Source: Lyophyllum atratum (taxonomy: Eukaryota; Basidiomycota; Agaricomycetes; Agaricales; Lyophyllaceae). Taken from it: 64,000 bases of DNA. The position numbers were made by a program, and so were the translations under genes. Numbering within the stretch: the first letter of the stretch is position 1; each line of letters opens with the position of its first letter. The notes beneath the pieces were generated by a model, which did no database searches, was not told the DNA's origin, and saw nothing but the letters and a program-made list of their open reading frames with translations. The DNA lies in contig JACGCN010000031.1 in the NCBI GenBank assembly GCA_014905825.1, forward strand, positions 496,001 to 560,000, given 5' to 3'. Of this stretch, positions 54,423 to 64,000 are shown in pieces.

Positions 54423-55206
54423 AATATGGGGATGGCGATGGGGGAGATTGAACTAAAGATGACTTACTGAACATCATCATGTATACTGCGGAGTAGCGTA
54501 TGGGAGAGGATATCTTGCCTGCTAGTCAAGTTATCTCGCCGTGCAAAATGTTAGTTTCAACTGGTCAAGTTGATCAGAGATCGAGAGTAGAGTTTATTTC
54601 CAGGGAAGCTTCCAGAGAAGTTAAACCTTACCTTCGTCTTCCAGTGAACGGGACGGACAACTTGAAAACATCGCAGCGGGACAAAACCCACCCATCCGCC
54701 CTGTTGGCAGATGTCAGGCCCTTCTCTCTGTGTTTTTTTTTTTTGCTCTCATCTCATCTCTCCTCTTCCAGTGGGCAACTCCAGCGTCCCGGTGGTGCTT
54801 CCTTTCAGAATCGAGAATCGTGATAATCGTGAGTTGTGTGTTGGGGGGTGAGTACGATCATCAGATTAGATTCAGTGGGTGATTGGTGTCCGAGCAGCGC
54901 GGCTGCCCGGACATTGGTGGATAGGTGGCGGAGGTGGGTGTGGGTGGGTTTTTGCTTTTTGTTCAGGCCACGGGTCGGGTTGATTTTTTTTTTGGGCACC
55001 CGGAAAAATTCGCGTCTTGTTTTACGAGTGGGGCAAGGTTACTATACAGGTTATTCATATTGTACATATATCCGTGAACAATGCAGGTAGGAACGAGCGG
55101 AGTGCAGCCACGAAGCAGAAGGCAGGCAACACAAAGTACACAAACAAATGGACGTCGAAAGCGTTGCACACCTGACAAATTACAAGGCGGAGCCCCGCGC
55201 ATATAT
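54423..55206. other. Intergenic, convergent 3' ends
   Basis: Between GH51 and the deacetylase gene. Contains T-rich runs near 54730 and 54985; nothing coding recognised. Confidence 0.5.
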
Positions 55207-56627
55207 TTACCTCTCCGTATCCCCGTTTGTTCCCATCCTCCCTCTGATTATATGTACGACTTCAGCAAAGCATCTCTCGACATCTTGTAGGTATGCATCA
55301 GTGTTTTGGTCTTGCATAGTGCCTGCGGGGACATCGAGCTGCAGCAGAGGGGGAATGACATCATGTGAAAGGGAACGAAGGAGCCAGGGACGTACGGTAA
55401 AGGAAGGGCCATAGAGTGGGAAAGCGGTATGATCAGGAATAGGCATTTCGAGCTGGAGAGGGTCATTCAGCTACATATTGGAAATTATGTTAGTGGGTTA
55501 CAGTGGAAAGAGGGGTGCCATACCGCGATAGAGGTGAGACTAGCCCACGCTCGTGCAGCGTTCGGAGTGTTATACCCACCTGCACCATGCATCAGTAAAA
55601 ATGATGGAAACAATAAAGCAGGGACACACGCACCCCCGCCTAGCAGCATCACCGGCACCCCCCACCCCAAGGCGCACCTGACGACATTCCCCAACCCCTC
55701 CAGATTCCAATTTCCAACCGCGCAAGGATCACCCGCGAGCGCGTCCACACCGCATTGTAGCACGATGTAGTCTGGGCTGAAAGCGTCTTTCACGTTTTCG
55801 ACGAGGGGCCATATGCGCGCGAGGGTAGCGGGGCCTGCGCCAGAGCGAAGAGGGAGGGAGAGCGTGAAGGGGTCGAAGGAAGACGAGGAGGGGGTGGGTA
55901 GCGCGGACAGCTCTGAAGGTGGATAGAATCCGGGAGATGCGTGGTGGATACTGAGTGTCTGTCTTGAAGGTGTCAGTAGCGTTTTTGCAGGCATGTAAAA
56001 GCGTACCAAGATCTGGGGTGTCCGTGCTGATGAGGAAGAGCTGAATGCCTGTGATACTGCGTCGGAAAAGTGTAAGTCGAGGTCAATGTACATTACGCGT
56101 GGTTTGTGACCACCGGGTGCGATTGGAGGCGCGCGTTTGAACGCCATGAGGGCAAGGACACAGTCGGCTACATAGCAGAACCCTGCAGCGCGTCCCTTTT
56201 GTGCGTGGTGCCGTCCGCCATCCCAGCAAATGGCTATGCGGGCGATGCGGTTAATGAGGGCTTGGGCAGCGGTGAGGGTAGCACCAGCAACAAGGGGTAC
56301 ATAAGCAGAAAGAGCGGGAAAAGGAGGGCAGTCGGAATCGAGACCAAGCTCTGAGTCCGGCTCGAAGGGCGAGTTAGCGTCGGTTGAGGTGTTGCTTGAT
56401 GGTGGGGCGAGGACGGCGTCGAGGTAGTCGCGGGTATGATAGGCAGCAAGATCCTTGTACGATGCACGCACTGGGCGGATGACTTTGACGCGTTTTGAGA
56501 GGCCGAACGCGTGGATTAGCGAGTGCACCGTCGACGACCGTTGCTTATTTGAGGGTAGCTGAGATGAGGCGGCAATGAGTTCAGCAGAGACGATGTACGC
56601 GACGACCCCATCACCGTCGTCTGCCAT
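55207..56627 (-). CDS. Histone deacetylase, HOS1/HDAC8-like
   Basis: Zn-dependent class I type deacetylase of histone lysines. Starts MADDGDGVVAYIVSAEL; motifs in order: SLIHAFGL, YHTRDYLDAVL, WDGGRHHAQKGRAAGFCYVAD (His-His pair), YIDLDLHFSDAV (Zn ligands Asp and His in DLH), FSPDYIVLQCGVDALAGDP (third Zn ligand Asp) and LGGGGYNTPNAARAW (transition-state Tyr). The C-terminus PWLLRSLSHDVIPPLL is typical for fungal HOS1. The usual HHGDG is HFSDA here, as I believe is normal for the HOS1 group. An ATG 24 codons upstream (56699) is in frame. Three or more introns in the 3' half. Confidence 0.85.
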
Positions 56628-56889
56628 GTTGAGCAGGCCGTGGGAAAGGCTAAAACGATGTTGTTCTTTGTCCCTCCTCTTCAACGTACACCGTGCCAAT
56701 CACTGAATGTTTTCTTGAACAGAATGACACGCAGTATCCGACTTACTGACCATGCTTAACAGTGATTCCACCTTACCACCATTTCGAACACGGTTACCCT
56801 ACATGCCCTGCAGGCTGCCAAGCATATAAATCCAAAACCGTCATACGGGAGACCCCCAAAAATACCAAAATGATAAATACGATCTTGAA

Positions 56890-58245
56890 CTACCATCCCG
56901 ATACGCCATCCCACTCTACACCCATCACTCCGCTGCGCACAAACTCCATAGCCCGTCGTTCGCACTCTCCGAACAGGCCAAGCGCATCTACCACACGCCG
57001 CGAGATTTCTGGCTCACGCATGAAAGCCTCCTTGAGTTGGACCGCCTCAGCTGCGAGATAATCGACATCTAGGGCTGGGTCATTCGAGGGTACTGCTTTT
57101 GGGGTCAGATCATCACTATTACGGATATGGAAGATCAAAGCAAGTAGGCCTACCTGGGGTTACGGGAGCGAGCTGTGAATCGGGCACAGCGGGTAGAGCG
57201 GCGAGCTTGTCAAGCAGGTGCGCGGGGATGGTGAGGTGGTCTGGGCGGAGCGAGGCAAGTGCGAGGACTTCGGGGACGGTCACAATGCTGAAGAGTTCTG
57301 ATTAGGGTCTGAACAACTGCTACTTCAGCGAACACGTACCTGGCGGGCATGACAAGCGTTCGCGAGCCTTTGAGTGCTGCGATTATCGAGGCAATGACCG
57401 GCGACATGGGGTGCTGGGTCGCTGGATGCTCATATTCCTTCCACATCGAAGTCTCGAAGTGGACACGCAATTCTACGTATCGAATCAGCCACCCAGTGGA
57501 TGAGAAGGAACGGGACGACCCACCGTTGAAATACGGCGAAATGTACGTACACCCAGCCTGGGCGGCGGCAAGCGCCTGTGGGACCGAGAACAGACAGGTG
57601 CCGAGCGTATGGATTGGCGTTTCGGACGAGCTGGAGTCCGGCGAGGAGAGGGCGCGGCATGCCAGGATCGACTCAGGAGTGACTGGGATCTTGATGCAGA
57701 CGCGGGATCTGGCGGGCCGAGGACCTTCGTGGTTATGGTCCGAAGAGTGAAGGGACATGCAGCGCGTACCTGGGGATCCCGTGCTCCTCGAAGAGTGCGA
57801 CCAGCCTTCGGGCGTGTGCGATTGTCTTCTCGGTATCGTACGCGAATGCGGGCGATGTCTGGGCGAGAACTTTGCCCTTCAAGTGCGGGTATACGAGATT
57901 CGCTAGACGGACGGTCTGCACACATGCCGCGTCAACGGTGTTGTCCGGAGTCTACTGGTAACTCTGGGAGGGGCGTACCACGACATCAAGGACCTCGCGC
58001 AGATATATGGCCGGCTCCAGTGATGTGGTTGAGTGCACAGCACGGACGTATCCAACGGCGTCGCGGACAAGTCCTTCATTTTCTGGCCGCGTGGCTTGGG
58101 CATACACGATGGCCTGGTTGGAGGTCATATTGGTGAAGGCTAAGGTCCCATGATTCGCGGCAGCAGCAGCAGGATCCATCGAATCGATGTCGATCGTGAC
58201 GAGCGTATGGAGCTGGGAGAGGAGGCTATCATTGGAGTCGGACAT
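56890..58245 (-). CDS. Transaldolase-family enzyme
   Basis: TIM-barrel Schiff-base aldolase of the TalB/transaldolase family. Exons begin 57979-58245 and continue from 57915 downward through several short introns to TAG at 56890. Signatures: DIDSMDPAAAA and FTNMTSNQAIVYAQA near the N-terminus (normally DT-D-x-D and TTNPSL), RVCIKIPVTPESILACR with the Schiff-base lysine in IKIP, LGTCLFSVPQALAAAQAGCTYISPYFNE, LVMPASIVTVPEVLAL and a helical tail. Closer to the fungal transaldolase-like proteins of secondary loci than to TAL1, which has CNLTLLFS; exact sugar substrate not known. Confidence 0.82.
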
Positions 58246-60679
58246 GCTTGGGAAGTGGGACGAAAGCGGTCGAGAAGGCGGTGGGGGTATTTTATAAGGA
58301 ACGAAAATGCGGCGATAAACGTGTAGGGAAGTGGTGTGTGCACAGCATCCCGTGCTGGGATACGCGTATTAAATCTTGTGACACAGCGTGTGGGGTCAGG
58401 CCAAGGTCAGGCCGGTCAGGGACCATTTGCGGCGTCCGGCCCGAGCTGCTTCGACGCATCAGTTGCACCGGGTGTGGCGAGTTCCTGTGAAGGCCAAGCC
58501 ATACATCAGAGGCAGCATTAAGTGTATGAAAATTACTTCGAGGTAATCTTCGAATTCAGCTTGTGAGAAGAGACGCGTGAACTGAGGCAGCATAACAAGG
58601 AGGCTGAAGTATGAGAAAAAAAACATCTAAGCGTGCTCTGAGAGCAGAGCCTGCTTTCAGAGCATACTTAGATGAAATTAGTCTGATGATAGATGCCTAT
58701 GGTGTGTCGAACATCCATTGAATCGTGCTGTCGCTGTATTGATTGAGAATTATTGGTTGTGTGCCGCGCACACACCTTGACGGACAGCGCAAACTTTGAG
58801 CTAAGATACTTGGGGAGGGCTCGCACCTGGGTTATCAGGATCTGCGCGAAATTGAGGCTGGGCAAGTCCTGGGCTCTTGAGTGAACTAAGTCGCCTATCT
58901 GCCCCTTTCGCGTGGAGAGGTGGAAAAAAACCGTAGCCGCGGTGTTTTCGTGATATTGCGTCCTCTTGGCTCTCATCAGCGCTTTTCGAAGGGAAACGCA
59001 CAGAGTGGCACGGGGAAAAGACGATAGTCAGACGTCGAGGGATTGGGGTGTGCATGGTCAGATCATCGAACGAAGGCTGTATATATTATATTCAACAAGT
59101 CATAAGTTACAGTGCGTGCTCGGTGCTCAGGTCGAACATCCACGAGAAAGGTAGAATCAAGATTGATTAGATCAGGGTACTATGCCACTGCATGCCTGAG
59201 ATGAACAGACAGGTCGCAGATACACGTGAAGGAGCGAAGATGGTAAATATAGAACATGCCAAGAGGCATCCTCGATGCCAGATGGAGATTCATCAGAGGG
59301 AGGTCGAGGAGTGAGGTAAGGAAGGCCCTCGGACAGTTGTGTGGATGTCGCTGAGTTATATCATTGGTGTCAGAGGTGTCATACACTGGCGTATAGGGAA
59401 AGGACCACCCTGCGCGACGCTTGGCGTGATATCCTTCGGTCATTCGAGGGTCGCCGATCGACTGCGACGCTTGTCGGGTGGTGTCATGGAGTCTACATGT
59501 AAGATCATTTTTGAATGGATAGTTCTCGGCCAGGGAGGCACATTAAGGCAGCCAGTCGCCGCAGAAACTAGGAGGGAATCAAACGACAGATCTCTTTGCG
59601 TAATCGAGCTCAAAAACCAGGTGTAAGAGAATGGCCGCACAGTCCACCCAATCAACAGAACGGTCCCTCCTCTGATCCTAAATGAAGTGGCTGTAGTGGG
59701 AGACGCACAAGCGTGCGAGAGAGTAACATAGACTATTAGTCATTCCCCTAAAGGTTTTAGGGGACAAATAGGTCGCGTGTGTTTCGGATGTCGATATCGA
59801 TATCTCGACTACCATGAGATAGGACGCTTGCCTTTCAGGTCCGTGGTTTTTGGCTCACCGAAGGATTTAGAGTTTGCCCGCCCTCCTGCCTTTCTGAAAA
59901 CCCAGCTGCTAACATCTTCATGGTAGCACAAGGATGCCAAGAGTATGTGAAAGCAACATTTCAGCATTATAGCAGGGCTGGGGCTGTCTGAATCATCAGT
60001 AACGTATACATACTTTTGTGGTGAATCTGATACTTAGCCATCCGCCGCGGCGTATTGCATGATCTGACACTGGCTCTATGCTGAGACTCCCAATTACTTA
60101 GCACTGATATTGTCCTGTCGCAACCGCTAGATCCGAATGTCATGCCAGGACGAAGGAGTTGTGCACAACGCTGTCTTGGCGAGCTGTGTGCATGATGAAG
60201 AGGTTGAGACGAATATCGAATAGCAAAGCCAAAAAAAATTGTACCAAATCCCTCTACTCCGTAATGGAAGCAGATGACTGCAGATGAGCGCCGGCCACTT
60301 ACCTCCACTTACCTACCTTAAGCGGAAACTCCGGCTTTCTTCGGGCATGCTTCGGCCATTTGTAATATACAAATATGATCGAGAACAACGTCGGCTACCC
60401 TAATTGAGTTGCTCCTCGGCAAAGTAGGTCACCACCATTCATTTGACTTGGTTTGACAGGTCAAGGCAAATCTCTTCAAATCTCTTCCGTAGAGGCAGCT
60501 GTCGCGCGACCTCCGTGGCTCGAAGTAAATTATCACTCCACCACTGCTTCCGACCTCACTTTCCGAATTGCTGCAAGGCGTTCAGACCTAATACGCTCAG
60601 GTATGGCTGCAAAGCTTAAAAGGCGTTCAGATGATGCCTTACTTCTCCTCACCGCCATTCCTTCATTCTCTTCTTCGCC
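58246..60679. other. Long intergenic region, no gene seen
   Basis: 2.4 kb with only short, unsupported frames on both strands. A hairpin-like inverted GCTCTGAGAGCAGAGC / GCTTTCAGAGC lies near 58634-58660. No RNA gene or element end recognised. Confidence 0.5.
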
Positions 60680-62957
60680 ATGCGTCTGCATAATCTCCTT
60701 AATCTTCTCCCGTACTATCTAGCCTGCGTTGCTGTAGCCGGAGTGCCACAGGTACTATCTCAAGAAGCCGGCGCAAACATTACCACCATAATCGACGCGG
60801 ATACCGAAGCTTTCATTAACCGGGTTCTTTCTGAATGGAACTCACCTGGGGGTGTCGCGGTTGCATTCGTGAAGAAAGACGACAATGGTACCTGGACCAA
60901 TATCGAAACCAGAGGCTTTGGTACCGCAACCGCCAGCGGGACAAACGTCACCGAGAATACCATGTTTAACATCGGATCGAATTCCAAGGTAGAACTTTTG
61001 TTCGATTTGTGGTTCATGAGATTTTATACCTCTTCCCGCAGTTGTTCACAGTTCTTGCTACCAGCCTGTTGATCAATAACGAGACACTTTCTCCGCGATT
61101 GAACTGGGACTCCAAAATCAAGGACATCATCATGCAGTTCAATTTGACTGATCCAGTTGCGACCGCAGAAGCGACGCCGCTTGACCTCATGACCCATCGC
61201 TCAGGCTATCCTCTCCATGACTTCAGCTATCGTTATTCCGATGATGTTCCCATGGTCGTAAGTCTCTATCTGTTCTGGAACTTATGAGCAAGTGCTAACC
61301 GCTCCCGTAGATATACAAAATGCAATTCTTGCGCCAATCGGCAGAGTTCCGCGATATCTGGTAGTACAATAATAACATGTACACCACCCTGTCCTACCTG
61401 CCTCCTCTGATGCTCCCCTCGAAACAGCCATTCGCACGATATGTGAAAGAGTTCATCCTTGACCCGCTCGGCATGAACCAAACAACCTATGATTATAACT
61501 TGGCGAACTCGAACGGACAGCGCGCTGACGGTATGGCCAGAGAAGGTCTGGATGTTTACACTGATCCCTTCGCTGGCACTCCCCGGGCTGCGCAATATTG
61601 GACAGCAAAGACTGGGGGCGAGGATGGTAGCGGTACGTCTTGTTTTGACTCTGAATTTACCGACAAATTCATGAGGGATGTGTAGTGCTCGCTGGTGCTG
61701 GAGGGGTTGTCACCTGCGCTGTCGACGTGGTGAGTTACAGTCTGAAATCAACACGCAATCTCGTTTAATTGGGTGAAATAGGCGAAATGGCTTCAAATGC
61801 TTCTCCTTGATGGCGTAAATGCCGCGACCAACGAGACAGTCATCCCTCCTGGTGTCTTGAAAAAAATTACAACTGCGATCAGCGTTCAAACTGGCGCACC
61901 GTAAGTCATCCTACAGCGTCATTGATTGTCTCTGTTCATGTCTTTGCAGTGAATGGCCCGAGGTCTCCTTGTACGCATACGGTGCCGCCCAGCTGCAGAT
62001 TACATATAGGGGCCATTGTACGCACATTGGGTTGGTTTGACTTCGCTTTGCTCACGGAGATATCCTCCCAGTGATTATCGAGCACGGTGGTTTTATTCGG
62101 GGTACGTGCTTACCATAAACTTTCTTTGCTTAATCTTTCTTACGCCTATCCAGGGTTTAACACGCAGATCAGCCGCCTCCCGTATGATAATTTCGGTGTC
62201 TCCGTGCTTACCAACGACAATGAATACGGCAAAGTCATTGGCGAAATCATCAAGAACTACATCATCGACAAGGCTCTCGGACTTGAACCCATCGACTGGA
62301 ATTCCAGGTTCGTTCCTTCGTATACGCATTTTGATCAATTCTCTGACTGTCTGGCAATAGGTACAAGGCTCAGAAGTCAATCCCTCCACCCCTTGCTACA
62401 CCGCGCCCAATTAATACGACCCTTCCCTCCACCAACTTCACAAACCTGGCTGGCACCTACAAAAATAATGGATACGGCAAAATTGAACTCTGTCTCCTGG
62501 CTCCCGAAAATCCTGCACCATCTGATTCATGCAGGGAACTAGCCGCCAATGTCACTACGACACTCCCAGGCGCACTGAGGCCCGGCATCCCGACGCTCAT
62601 TGGACAAGTCAACAGCCCATGGTTCTCGCACATCGTCATTGAGCATTTTAATGCTGATCTATTCAATGTCAGCTTGTTCATCAGCACGGTACGTATCCTC
62701 TCCTTGCCGAATGAGCATTGCACTCACTTCTGATTCACCAGCCGACTAACGACACTTCGGAGCCGTACTGGACCTACAATGATAAGCGCAAGAGCGATAA
62801 CGGTATGATCGGGGAACTCGATATCGAGGGTGGAAATGTTGCCTTTGGGCTTGCAGGCTTCTGGGCCGGTCTTTGGGATGGTGCAGCAGCAGGTGTTCCC
62901 AAGCCGAGTGGGGAGACTGTTCGCGACCGCGCCGAGGTGTATTTCGAAAAGGTTTAA
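60680..62957 (+). pseudogene. Secreted serine beta-lactamase-like protein with one nonsense codon
   Basis: Class C beta-lactamase / DD-peptidase family as found widely in fungi. Signal peptide LLNLLPYYLACVAVAGVPQV, then nucleophile motif in NIGSNSKLFT (S-x-x-K across intron 1), TPLDLMTHRSGYPLHD, second motif YNNNMYTTLSYL (Y-x-N at 61365), GAGGVVTCAVDVAKWLQMLL, and IIEHGG as third motif. After six or more introns the C-terminal lipocalin-like part ends AEVYFEKV. A TAG at 61362-61364 interrupts the frame directly before the Y-x-N tyrosine, where related proteins have Gln. Everything else stays in frame, so this is a very young null allele, a sequencing error, or a read-through site. Confidence 0.8.
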
Positions 62958-64000
62958 GCCTTTCGAAGTGCCAGCAAAGAATTAATAGGAACCAGATGTT
63001 AGACGTTGTACCAGTCTCATAGAATGCAATTAATGTATTAGAAATCGAATATGACCAGAGATATGTGAGAGCACAGAAGTACGAAATACCCTCTGAGTAC
63101 GCTATCGACGCACACATAACAGTGGGTGTTCGCTTTCGGGCCCGATAGAAGTTATCTTCCATTCTTATAGGAGACATCAGTTGCAGAAGTCACCAAGCAA
63201 GGTCGGGAGACCGTATCGGTTAGAATCGATCATCTCAATTTTACCATATGGGTCCGTGCTGTGCGTCTATGGATCCATCAATATAATCATCAACACCGCA
63301 AGCACCTTTCCCAGACCCCGTTGTAGAACCAGGCTCTGCTAGAGCTCTTGTCCCGATTCTAAAAACGAAACGAGCCTCATGTCATTTGACAGCCACGCCA
63401 TGACATCTGCGCCACACTTGGTTCAAGCAGTCGCAGAATGCGGTAGGAATGAGCCAGATTCACATAAAAGGTACCATGAAGGCCGCTATTGGATTAGGTA
63501 TCGATTTATATCGCCTGAGGAAGGTTAGAAGGGGGACAGCATCTTCGCTGTGGCAAAGGGTTAGGGTGTGCACACGTGTGATGGGACGGAGACATCACAA
63601 CGCATATTCAGAGATCGTATAATTTCCCCGGTACCCTTGGAGGCCGTCCAAAGACCCTAAAATCGCAAACCTGACTCAGGAAACCCTAGATCGATAGAAC
63701 ACCCTGTAGCAGAGCCTCATTCTCCGACTGCTGATGGCCAAAGCGACGATCCAACCTGACGTGCTGACGCGGCCCCACGATGCAGCCGCGCGGTCGGTCG
63801 GAGAATAGAATGCAAATCACAAGACCAGCACTACCCTTCTTCTGCCTTCTGTGTGGCACGCTCCAAGGTCCTTAAAACCAGCAAGCAATCGCTTGATGAA
63901 TGTCCCATAGGTCTTCCCCCCACTTCTCCCTCAGCCAGACTTGCATCGCGCTTCACCCACTCTGCGTGTCACCATGCTCTGGCTGACAGTGTGGCTGGGA
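62958..64000. other. Downstream region, no gene seen
   Basis: 1.04 kb to the window edge. Short frames only. A gene could begin beyond 64000, since the last 200 bases are pyrimidine-rich like basidiomycete core promoters. Confidence 0.45.

Noticed and set aside
59339..59626. 95-codon frame in the 58.2-60.7 kb gap
   Set aside because: Isolated, composition like noncoding flanks, no motif.
61315..61430. Intron from GTAGTA at 61361 to CAG at 61428 to remove the TAG
   Set aside because: It would delete the conserved Y-x-N region and shift the frame of the following PFARYVKEFIL part.

Overview
This window is nuclear DNA of a filamentous basidiomycete, most likely an agaricomycete. The genes carry many short introns (about 50-65 nt, GTRNGT...YAG) and are closely spaced on both strands. 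The recognisable proteins are fungal: HIS5, HPM1, CIA1, snurportin, SAM50, a MATE carrier, DHA1-type MFS carriers and a GH51 arabinofuranosidase. The genus cannot be fixed from the sequence alone.

Layout. 0-4.2 kb is a nest of transposons: a gag-only LTR element (111-1631) and an inverted gag remnant split by a 1.97-kb TIR element with an 8-bp target duplication. 3.8-4.2 and 8.3-10.3 kb hold a dispersed and tandem family of tRNA-like, Pol III-type units. 4.9-8.1 kb is the first copy of a multi-exon membrane-protein family, called Y here. 10.4-13.4 kb holds convergent HPM1 and HIS5. 13.6-16.5 kb is a complete PIF/Harbinger transposon sitting in the 3' flank of a decayed member (16.6-17.7 kb) of a second family, called X. 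18.2 kb is a truncated second copy of the HIS5 5' end.

18.9-25.5 kb (minus strand) and 41.6-49.5 kb (plus strand) are two arms of an inverted segmental duplication. The arms carry Y, a domain-deleted X relative (X2), a PD-(D/E)XK-like family (Z), and all (left) or the tail (right) of CIA1. The right arm has a truncated CIA1, an extra 2.1-kb piece with an intact X gene, and direct 132-bp repeats at both ends, so it looks like the derived copy. Between the arms lie single-copy housekeeping and transport genes: CIA1, snurportin, two tandem MFS genes, mitochondrial uS8, a MATE carrier and SAM50.

50.9-63 kb is ordinary gene space: GH51 arabinofuranosidase, a HOS1-like histone deacetylase, a transaldolase-family enzyme, and a secreted serine beta-lactamase-like gene with one nonsense codon beside its active-site tyrosine.

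The most unusual content is the co-duplicated X-Y-Z module. Its three fast-evolving families are not assignable to known pathways. Y shows tandem duplication of whole 3' exons, a protein repeat around a DGDxVEAGLE core, a conserved promoter with repeated TGACGTG elements, and purine/pyrimidine microsatellites just past its stop. The housekeeping genes show no obvious functional link to this module; they appear to be bystanders.
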